A stretch of 27,595 nt of DNA, taken from positions 1-27,595 of the forward strand of contig CAIOHJ010000147.1 in the NCBI GenBank assembly GCA_903858085.1, written 5' to 3'. The position numbers and the translations under genes were made by a program. Source of the stretch: an uncultured Chloroflexota bacterium. Its GTDB lineage: Bacteria > Chloroflexota > Anaerolineae > Caldilineales > Caldilineaceae. Positions 15,980 through 23,862 of the stretch are shown in pieces. Within the stretch, counting starts at the first letter, position 1, and each line of letters opens with the position of its first letter. Under the pieces are notes generated by a model. The model searched no databases and was not told where the DNA came from. It saw only the letters and a list, made by a program, of their open reading frames with translations.

Positions 15980-17127
15980 AGATTGCGCTCAACGCCCAGC
16001 TGATCAGCGATCAGGCCACCTATCGGGGGGCTGGGGTCAGCAACTACAGTGCCGAGCTGCTGCGGGCGCTCGGGCAGCTGGCGCTGGACAGCCCGGGGGA
16101 GGCGCTTGAGCTGACCGCATTTCTGCACGTGGCTGGGTTTCAGGCTCCGGGGGTGCGGCAGGTCTTGTCGTCGCTGCCGTTGGAGCGGCCTGTGGCACGC
16201 ATCCTCTGGGAGCAGAGCGTGTTGCCGTTGCAGCTGCGGCGGTGGCGTGCCGACCTGGTCCATGGGATGGTGAATGTGTTGCCGCTGGCGACCCGCTCTC
16301 CTGCGGTGGTTACGGTCCACGATCTGGCGTTTGTGCGGGCGCCTGGCACGCTGCCGCCCTTCAAGCGGCTGTATTTGACTGCGCTCTGCCGGGCCAGCGT
16401 GCGCCGGGCAGCGCAGGTGATTGCGGTCAGCCAGCAGACGGCGGCGGATCTGCAGCATTTTTTTGCCCTCCCTGCGGAACGGGTCACTGTGGTCTACAAC
16501 GGGGTTGCCGAGCGGTTTGGTCTGCGTTCAGCGGCCCAGCAGCAGGCCTTTCGCCAGCGCTCTGGTCTGCCAGAACGCTATCTGTTGTATGTGGGGACGT
16601 TGGAACCGCGCAAAAATCTTGAGCTGTTGCTGCACGCTTTTGCCCGCTGGCGCCAACACTGTCGTCCTGCGGAGCGGTCGGTCAAGTTGGTGCTGGCGGG
16701 CGCCAAGGGATGGTATTACACGACCATTTTTCAGCAGATGGCTGCGCTGGGGCTGGAGGAATGTGTGCTTCTGCCCGGCTTTGTGCCAGCTGCGGAACTG
16801 CCGGATTGGTACGCAGCAGCCGAAGTTTTTGTCTATCCCAGTCTGTTTGAAGGCTTTGGCCTGCCGGTGTTGGAGGCGATGGCGAGTGGGACGCCGGTCA
16901 TCTGCAGCCAGGCTCCTGGGGTTGGCGAGGTGGCTGGCGAGGCGGCCTCTCTGTTTCCTCCCCAGATTTGCGAGGCATTGGTGGCTGCATTGGAGGGGGT
17001 CGTCGGTCAGCCTGGGGTGCAGCAGCATCTGCGCCAGCGCGGTCTGGAACAGGCGCAGCGGTTTTCCTGGCGGCGCAGCGCTGCTGCAACGATCCAGGTC
17101 TACCGGCGCACGCTGGCCAACTTGTGA
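15976..17127 (+). CDS. GT4-family glycosyltransferase (mannosyltransferase-like)
   Basis: This 383-residue GT-B enzyme of the GT4 family starts KIALNAQLISDQATYRGAGVSNY after the initiating residue; the RGAGVSNY loop is typical of mannosyltransferase-like members. The donor-domain motifs are YVGTLEPRKNLELLLHAF (205-222), LVLAGAKGWYY, VLLPGFV and the E-x7-E motif EGFGLPVLE (292-300) followed by AMASGTPVICS. The GTG at 15976 overlaps the upstream TGA by four bases, giving coupled translation. A longer in-frame start at 15868 lies inside the previous gene and was rejected. It probably adds a second sugar in the same glycan as its neighbour. Specificity is not known. Confidence 0.91.
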   Translation: MKIALNAQLISDQATYRGAGVSNYSAELLRALGQLALDSPGEALELTAFLHVAGFQAPGVRQVLSSLPLERPVARILWEQSVLPLQLRRWRADLVHGMVNVLPLATRSPAVVTVHDLAFVRAPGTLPPFKRLYLTALCRASVRRAAQVIAVSQQTAADLQHFFALPAERVTVVYNGVAERFGLRSAAQQQAFRQRSGLPERYLLYVGTLEPRKNLELLLHAFARWRQHCRPAERSVKLVLAGAKGWYYTTIFQQMAALGLEECVLLPGFVPAAELPDWYAAAEVFVYPSLFEGFGLPVLEAMASGTPVICSQAPGVGEVAGEAASLFPPQICEALVAALEGVVGQPGVQQHLRQRGLEQAQRFSWRRSAAATIQVYRRTLANL

Positions 17128-17167
17128 GCCAGTCGATTCGCTGGCAAAATGAGATGGAAAGAAAAAA

Positions 17168-18721
<1,554 letters not shown>

Positions 18722-18727
18722 CCGGCC

Positions 18728-19873
18728 ATGCCACCAACGATGCAACGTATTCTGATTCTGATGAGCGATACAGGGGGGGGGCACCGGGCCAGCGCGCAGG
18801 CGCTCAAGGCGGGCTTTGAGGAGCTTTATCCGGGTCGATTTGGGGTGGAGATCATCGATTTCATTGCGCGGGATCTTCCCTGGCCCTTCAACCAGATGCC
18901 CAATCTCTATCCGTTTTTGTCCAACGATGTGCCCTGGCTGTGGAAATGGCTCTATGGGGGGCATTCGCACGGCTTCAGCACGCGGACGGCCCGGCTGAGC
19001 AGCCGTCTGCTGCGCTACGCTGCCTGCCGGGCCATCGACCAGCACACCCCCGACCTGCTCCTGTCGGTCCATCCTCTGATGCAGGAGGTCTTTGTGCAGG
19101 CCTTGACCCGGCAGGGGCGGCGGATTCCGTTTGTGACTGTGGTCACCGATCTGAGCACCGTCCACCCGCTTTGGTTTCATCCGCAGGTCGACGCTGTCTA
19201 TGTCGCCAGCTGTGAGAGCATGGCGGTCGCGCAGCAGGCGGGTGTCCCGGCAGAGCGCATCCATCTTTCTGGCTTGCCGATCCGGCCTGCCTTTGCCCGT
19301 CCGGCCCGCCCCAAAGCCGACCTGCGCGCCGAGCTGGGGATGGCACTGGGCACGCCTGCTGTGCTGGTGGTTGGGGGCGGGGAAGGGATCGGCCCGGTCG
19401 AGGAGATTGTCGAGCAATGTGCCAGCCGCTTCAGCGCGGCTGGATGGGGTCAGATCGCGGTGATCTGTGGCCGCAACCGCGCGTTGCAGGAGCGGCTGGC
19501 CGCTCGCCGCTGGCCGGTGGCTGTCCATGTACGTGGCTTTGTCGAGAACATGCCCGACTGGATGGCGGCCTGCGACTGCATCGTCACCAAGGCGGGGCCG
19601 GGCACGATTGCGGAGGCATTGGTCTGCGGGTTGCCGATTGTGCTGAGCGGCTTTATTCCTGGCCAGGAGGAGGGCAATGTGCCGTACGTGGTCGAGCAGG
19701 GGGTTGGCGTCTTCGAGCGGGCGCCGGCTGCGATCGCGGAGCAGCTGGTGCGGTGGTTTGGTCCAGAACGGGCCGAGTTGCACGCATGTGCCCAGCGTGC
19801 ACGTGCGCTGGGGCATCCGCAGGCCACCTTTGAGATTGTGCGTTCGATCGTCCACCTGCTGGCTGGGGTGTAG
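18728..19873 (+). CDS. MGDG-synthase/processive-glycosyltransferase-like GT28 protein
   Basis: This 381-residue GT-B glycosyltransferase belongs to the MurG/MGDG-synthase group. The N-terminal acceptor motif is SDTGGGHRASA (13-23), TVVTDLSTVHPLWFHP lies at 137-152, and the C-terminal donor site has AVLVVGGGEG, VRGFVENMPDWMAACD and KAGPGTIAEALVCGLPIVL, then GQEEGN. These features are typical of diacylglycerol glycosyltransferases (MGDG synthase, YpfP/UgtP), so a membrane glycolipid product is likely. It starts seven bases after the previous stop; ATG 18728 and ATG 18740 are both possible and neither has a good ribosome site. A run of nine G residues (18773-18781) encodes the GGG of the acceptor motif. 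The stop is ten bases from a convergent gene. Confidence 0.88.
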   Translation: MPPTMQRILILMSDTGGGHRASAQALKAGFEELYPGRFGVEIIDFIARDLPWPFNQMPNLYPFLSNDVPWLWKWLYGGHSHGFSTRTARLSSRLLRYAACRAIDQHTPDLLLSVHPLMQEVFVQALTRQGRRIPFVTVVTDLSTVHPLWFHPQVDAVYVASCESMAVAQQAGVPAERIHLSGLPIRPAFARPARPKADLRAELGMALGTPAVLVVGGGEGIGPVEEIVEQCASRFSAAGWGQIAVICGRNRALQERLAARRWPVAVHVRGFVENMPDWMAACDCIVTKAGPGTIAEALVCGLPIVLSGFIPGQEEGNVPYVVEQGVGVFERAPAAIAEQLVRWFGPERAELHACAQRARALGHPQATFEIVRSIVHLLAGV

Positions 19874-19883
19874 GCCAGCTGCC

Positions 19884-21071
19884 TTACGGGGGGAGCAGGG
19901 CGCTGTAGAGGTCGCCGAGCGGGGTAGGGGCGCCCTGGTCGTCGAACAGATTGCCGGTGGGGTAGCGGCTGTCGCGTGCGAAAGACCAGCTCCAGCGCTG
20001 CACCAGCCGGTATGCGTCGTAGGCTGGGCCCAACGCCGGGTCGGTCAACGCCGTGAAAAGTGCAAAACTGCCGCGTAAAAAGGTGGCCACGCGCTCGGTG
20101 TCAAACCCGTATTCTGCGGGCAGCAAGATGCCATAGCCTGTGACCCACAACGGTTTGTGCTGCTGGCCGTGGGCTGCCATCCAGCGGCGCATTGCCCGGA
20201 CCTGCTGCTCCACCAACGCCAGGCTGTCGTGGTCTTGCACGCCCCAGGCGACCCCCTGTTGTTCGATCGCAAATCCAGGTGGGATATTGGCTCCCCAGCC
20301 GTTGCGCGCTTCGCGCAGCACATAGGCGTGCATGGTCCAGATGTCGACCGGCATCGTGGTCTGGTAGAGGGATCGATAGAACTGCCAGACGCGCTCGAGA
20401 TAGCGCAGCCGCAGCGGTGTGATTTGGATCAGCCCGCCGGCAGCGACCTGGGCGGTGGGGTCTGCGCGTTTGATGGCGTGGTAGGCACGGTGGTAGGCGA
20501 CGGCGTAGACTTCGGGGGAGGTATTGTCCTGCCAGCGCACATCGGGCTCGTTGCCGATCAGCCAGGTCGCCCCGCGGTGTTGCTGGGCCAGCTCGCTCAG
20601 GATGGAGGGGGCTGGGTGGAGGTGGCCGTTCTGCATGCGCACCACTGGGACAAATTCGATGCCGAGGGTGGCGGGGGGCAGCGCCATCTGCGGCCGTTGT
20701 CCCAGCCCCCAGAGGATCGGTTCGCTTTGCTGATTGGTTTCCCAGTTGAGATACCAGCCTGGCCGTTGGCGGGGCCAGGCGAGCCAGGTGGGGTCCTGGT
20801 CGGGCAGGCTGACCCCGGCTCGCCAGCGCAACGTGTACGGTTGGGGCATTGGGCTGGGAGGGCTGTTTTGGTGTTCGCTCCAGGCAGCAGGCAGACGAAG
20901 AGGGGGCGGCGGCTCTCTGGCGGGCAGCAGGGTGTTGTCGATCGGGTCGAACGGGGGGCTCCATTCTGGAGGGCCTCCGGCAGCAGCGGCCAACACGCTG
21001 AACAGCAGGAGCGTGGCGATGGCGGCGACAAAGTACAGAAAGTGGGAGAGAGCGGGTGGGTGTCGTTCCAT
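19884..21071 (-). CDS. Exported glycoside-hydrolase-like protein lacking the expected nucleophile
   Basis: This 395-residue protein has an N-terminal membrane helix (about 10-31, LYFVAAIATLLLFSVLAAAAGG) that is either a signal peptide or an anchor, a proline-rich stretch (35-78) and a TIM-barrel glycoside-hydrolase-like domain. The acid/base motif is WLIGNEPD (170-177, E175), and a barrel strand reads PVDIWTMHAY (241-250). The strand that carries the nucleophile in related proteins (W-T-E-x-G) reads PLWVTGYGIL (307-316), with glycine at 312. It may therefore bind glycans without cleaving them, or use another residue. ATG 21071 has no strong ribosome site. It converges with the glycosyltransferase operon and may act on the same surface glycan. 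Confidence 0.75.
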   Translation of the reverse strand: MERHPPALSHFLYFVAAIATLLLFSVLAAAAGGPPEWSPPFDPIDNTLLPAREPPPPLRLPAAWSEHQNSPPSPMPQPYTLRWRAGVSLPDQDPTWLAWPRQRPGWYLNWETNQQSEPILWGLGQRPQMALPPATLGIEFVPVVRMQNGHLHPAPSILSELAQQHRGATWLIGNEPDVRWQDNTSPEVYAVAYHRAYHAIKRADPTAQVAAGGLIQITPLRLRYLERVWQFYRSLYQTTMPVDIWTMHAYVLREARNGWGANIPPGFAIEQQGVAWGVQDHDSLALVEQQVRAMRRWMAAHGQQHKPLWVTGYGILLPAEYGFDTERVATFLRGSFALFTALTDPALGPAYDAYRLVQRWSWSFARDSRYPTGNLFDDQGAPTPLGDLYSALLPP

Positions 21072-21188
21072 GTGCAGGGGCCCGCGGTTGGTTCAGCCAG
21101 AGAAGAGGCCGGCCTCTGGCTGTTCGGACACTCTGGGCAAGCAGGCGTGCCGGGCGTTCAGCGTACGTTGTCCGGGCCGCCTGGCGGG

Positions 21189-21230
21189 GCCAGTTGCAGC
21201 GGAAAAGCTGCCTTCCCGCTTGCAACTGGC
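21189..21230. repeat. Strong hairpin after the metallopeptidase gene
   Basis: Ten-base arms GCCAGTTGCA (21189-21198) and TGCAACTGGC (21221-21230) are extended inward by GCGG/CCGC across one bulged base. It lies 12 bases past the minus-strand stop of the peptidase gene. There is no T run after it, so it is at best a non-canonical terminator or 3'-end stabiliser. A second palindrome AGAGGCCGGCCTCT lies at 21103-21116. Confidence 0.75.
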
Positions 21231-21242
21231 TGCAAGAGCGCT

Positions 21243-21932
21243 TCAGTCCCGTCGCGAAAGCAGTGAGAGGTAGTAGAGCATCGTCGCAACTGCCTGCACG
21301 GCAGCGGCCACATAGGTCAGCGCAGCGGCATCCAACACCTGGCCCACCCCTTTGATCTCCTGCGGGCTGAAGATCCCGGAGACAGCGAGCTGTTGGCGGG
21401 CTCGTTTGCTGGCGTCGAACTCGACGGGCAAGGTCACCAGGGCAAAGAGCGCGGTCGTGCCAAACAAGAGCAGGCCGAACCAGGCGATGGCGTTGCCGGT
21501 GGCGCCGGACATAAAAAAGCCGACCATAAAGATGATTGGGCCCAGCCAGCTGCCAAAATTGACTGCTGGCACGAGCGTCGAACGCAGCCGCAGCGGGCTG
21601 TAGTGAAGCTTGTCCTGCAGGGCGTGACCCGCTTCGTGGGCCGCGACACCGACAGCTGCCACGCTCGGTGTCGCGTAGACGGCTTCACTCAGCCGCAACA
21701 CCTTGCCGCGCGGGTCATAGTGGTCGCTCAGCATGCCGCCGACCCGCTCTACAGCCACTCCTTGCAGGCCATTGGCGTCCAGGATCTGGCGGGCCACTTG
21801 TGCGCCGGTCATCCCGTTGGCAGTGCGTACCTTGGTGTACTGGCGGAAGGTGCCTTGGACCCGGAACTGTGCCCACAAACCCAACAGGAGCGGGAGAGCC
21901 ATATAGAGTAGATAAGTTGAGTCCAAAAACAT
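21243..21932 (-). CDS. Membrane-embedded zinc metallopeptidase (Zn_peptidase_2 family)
   Basis: This 229-residue protein of the YugP-like neutral zinc metallopeptidase family is expected to cleave proteins at or in the membrane. The zinc motif is HEAGH (99-103), and a third ligand glutamate lies in LPVEFDAS (168-175). Membrane helices occur at about 5-22, 128-141, 149-168 and 205-224. The N-terminal GMTGAQVARQILDANGL and the HYDPRGKVLRLSEAVY segment before the zinc site are typical. ATG 21932 has a perfect AGGAGG nine bases upstream. It has its own promoter at 22065-22093 and a leader of about 125 bases dominated by a 105-base palindrome. Substrates are unknown for most members. Confidence 0.93.
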   Translation of the reverse strand: MFLDSTYLLYMALPLLLGLWAQFRVQGTFRQYTKVRTANGMTGAQVARQILDANGLQGVAVERVGGMLSDHYDPRGKVLRLSEAVYATPSVAAVGVAAHEAGHALQDKLHYSPLRLRSTLVPAVNFGSWLGPIIFMVGFFMSGATGNAIAWFGLLLFGTTALFALVTLPVEFDASKRARQQLAVSGIFSPQEIKGVGQVLDAAALTYVAAAVQAVATMLYYLSLLSRRD

Positions 21933-21962
21933 CGTGATCAGCCTCCTTTTTTGCCGCAATCC

Positions 21963-22067
21963 ACTGAAGTCAGTAGTTCACGAGTTTGCCGCACGCGAAG
22001 CCGCCAAGGTGAAGATGGGTCCCTTCACGTTCTTCGCGTGAGATTCGTGAAGTACTGGAATTTCAGT
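21963..22067. repeat. 105-base imperfect palindrome in the peptidase leader
   Basis: The ends are ACTGAA (21963) and TTCAGT (22067). Nested arms, in order, are AGTAGTTCACGA with TCGTGAAGTACT, CACGCGAAG with CTTCGCGTG, and GTGAAG with CTTCAC around a short loop. The parts pair with a few bulges to give a long rod-like stem. The CTTCGCGTGAGA part resembles small dispersed repeats seen in many bacterial genomes (from memory). It lies between murJ and the peptidase gene, with the -10 element overlapping its right end. Confidence 0.85.
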
Positions 22068-22093
22068 ATAGCGACCCGACGTTTGATTGACAA
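22065..22093 (-). promoter_or_regulatory. Promoter of the zinc metallopeptidase gene
   Basis: On the minus strand, TTGTCA (complement of 22088-22093), a 17-base spacer, and TATACT (complement of 22065-22070). Predicted start near 22058, inside the right arm of the palindrome, giving a leader of roughly 125 bases. Confidence 0.72.
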
Positions 22094-22130
22094 GTAGGAG
22101 ACACTCTCTCGCTCCATTGGCCTCTCTTCG

Positions 22131-23741
22131 TCATCCGCGCTGTCGGCGCAGCCCCAGGGCCAGGGTCAGCTCTTCGCTCTGGAGCAGCCGGTGCACTCCA
22201 AGATAGACCGACAGCGCCAGCGGGATGCCGACCAGGACGGTCAACCAATCGTCGTTCCAGCCGACCAGGCCGCCCAGATAGACGGTCTGGTAGACCCAGG
22301 TTCCCCATCCCCAGGTGGCCAGCCCCATGCCAGCCGTGGCGACCAGCGTTTTGGCCAGCGCTGGCAGCAGAGTGTGCCAGTCCAGCCCGGTGGGGAGACG
22401 GTGACCCAGCAGCCAGCAGAGGGCCACTGTCTCCACCAGCGTGGCCAGGCTGTTGGCCAGCGCCAGCCCCCCGAAGGAGAGCGAGCCTACCAGCAGGAAA
22501 CTGAGTCCGATGTTGCCGCTCATGGCCAGGACGCCGACCCGGACGGGGCTCCAGGTATCTTGCAGCGCGTAAAAACCGCGCACCACGATTTCTAAGATGG
22601 CATGAAAGAGGAGCCCGACGATGTAAAATTGCAGCCCGTAGGCGACCAGCAACATACTTTGGGTGTCGAAGGCGCCGCGTTCGAGCAGAAGGCTGATCGT
22701 CGGACGGCGCAGCACGAGCAGCAACATGGCGGAGGGGGCCACCAGAAAGACCACGACGCGCAGCGCGCGTTCGAAGGTGTTCTGGAAGGCCTTGCCTTCT
22801 CCTGCGGCCAGTTGTGCTGCAAGCGTTGGGAAGACGACGGTGGCAATCCCCTGCGCAAGGATTCCCTGGGGCAGCAGCATCAGCAGCCAGGCGTAGTTGA
22901 GGGCGCTGAGGGCACCGTGGCCCAGCCCACTGGCCAGCACCGTGTTGATCCAAAAATGGAGCTGGACGAAGATGAGCCCCAGAACCCGTGGGCCCATCAA
23001 CAGTGCCACCCTGCGCACGCCGGCTTCACGCAGGGAGAGGGTCCACTGGGGGCGAAAGCCCTTGTGCAGCAGCACCGGCAGCTGGACCAGCAGGTGTGCC
23101 ACTGACCCTGCCACAACACCGACCCCCAGTCCATAGACGCCGTAGCGCGGGGCCAGCCAGAAGGCTGCGGCGAGGATCGCCAGATTGTAGAGGACGGGTG
23201 CGGCGGCTGGGGCCAGAAAATGTTGGGTGGTGTTCAGCGCGCCCATCACCAGGCCGCTGGCTCCGAAGATGACGGTGCCGGCCAGCATGAGGCGCAGCAG
23301 GGAGACCGTCAACTGCTGCTGTGGCGGCGTGAAGCCTGGGGCCAGCAGCGTGCGGACGAGCGGGTCAGCGCCAATGGCTGCTGCCAGACTCAGGGCAACC
23401 AGCACCAGCGTGACCAGGGTGAGCACCTGGCTGAAGAGACGCCAGGCTGTCTGGCGGTCGCTGTTTTGCCAGGTGCTGGCAAAGACTGGGATGAAGGCGC
23501 TGCCCAGCGCCCCCCCTGCTGCGATCTGAAAGAGCAGATCGGGGACGCGGAAGGCGGCCAGATAGGCATCGTAGTCGGCGGTTGTTCCGAAACGGGCCCC
23601 GATCACCACCTCGCGTGCCAGCCCGGAGAGTCGGCTGAGCACAAAAAAGAGCATGACCAGCAGGGCAGCGCCCGCCATACGGCGGCTGTCCAGCCGGGCA
23701 GTGGGCGGGCGTTGGGCAACGGGTGTTTCGTGTAGAGTCAC
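22131..23741 (-). CDS. murJ: Lipid II flippase MurJ (MviN family)
   Basis: This 536-residue polytopic MOP-superfamily transporter flips lipid II across the membrane for peptidoglycan synthesis. Landmarks near the N-terminus are LSRLSGLAREVVIGARFGTTADYDAYLAA (quoted in part: LSGLAREVVIGARFG), then FRVPDLLFQIAAGGALGSAFIPVF, which carry the conserved Arg and Asp residues of the central cavity. About 14 hydrophobic segments follow, including LPQGILAQGIATVVFPTLAAQ. I chose GTG 23741 because the minus-strand TATAAT lies nine bases upstream; a GTG at 23759 would put the -10 box inside the gene. No ribosome site precedes GTG 23741, suggesting a near-leaderless message. The promoter region is shared with the divergent CapA-like gene. 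Because glycan genes are nearby, export of another lipid-linked glycan cannot be ruled out. Confidence 0.93.
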   Translation of the reverse strand: MTLHETPVAQRPPTARLDSRRMAGAALLVMLFFVLSRLSGLAREVVIGARFGTTADYDAYLAAFRVPDLLFQIAAGGALGSAFIPVFASTWQNSDRQTAWRLFSQVLTLVTLVLVALSLAAAIGADPLVRTLLAPGFTPPQQQLTVSLLRLMLAGTVIFGASGLVMGALNTTQHFLAPAAAPVLYNLAILAAAFWLAPRYGVYGLGVGVVAGSVAHLLVQLPVLLHKGFRPQWTLSLREAGVRRVALLMGPRVLGLIFVQLHFWINTVLASGLGHGALSALNYAWLLMLLPQGILAQGIATVVFPTLAAQLAAGEGKAFQNTFERALRVVVFLVAPSAMLLLVLRRPTISLLLERGAFDTQSMLLVAYGLQFYIVGLLFHAILEIVVRGFYALQDTWSPVRVGVLAMSGNIGLSFLLVGSLSFGGLALANSLATLVETVALCWLLGHRLPTGLDWHTLLPALAKTLVATAGMGLATWGWGTWVYQTVYLGGLVGWNDDWLTVLVGIPLALSVYLGVHRLLQSEELTLALGLRRQRG

Positions 23742-23750
23742 AATTCTGCG

Positions 23751-23782
23751 ATTATACACGCAGATTGAACTTTGGGTGTAAA
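23751..23782 (-). promoter_or_regulatory. Promoter of murJ, nearly leaderless
   Basis: On the minus strand, TATAAT is the complement of 23751-23756. A candidate -35 TTTACA (complement of 23777-23782) has a long 20-base spacer. The start site should lie about three bases before the GTG at 23741. Confidence 0.6.
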
Positions 23783-23794
23783 GTAGGCTATACT
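23765..23794 (+). promoter_or_regulatory. Promoter of the CapA-type lipoprotein gene
   Basis: TTGAAC at 23765-23770, an 18-base spacer and TATACT at 23789-23794. Predicted start near 23801, giving a leader of about 60 bases. It overlaps the divergent murJ promoter on the other strand. Confidence 0.75.
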
Positions 23795-23862
23795 CGAAGA
23801 GGCTGCGGTATCAGCGGCCGTGCAGTCTGTCACAAGAGCTTGTCAGGAGCTCTGTCTGGAAA

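Noticed and set aside
21072..21242. A gene in the gap between the peptidase and the hydrolase-like gene
   Set aside because: Only palindromes are found there; short frames have no ribosome site or recognisable product.
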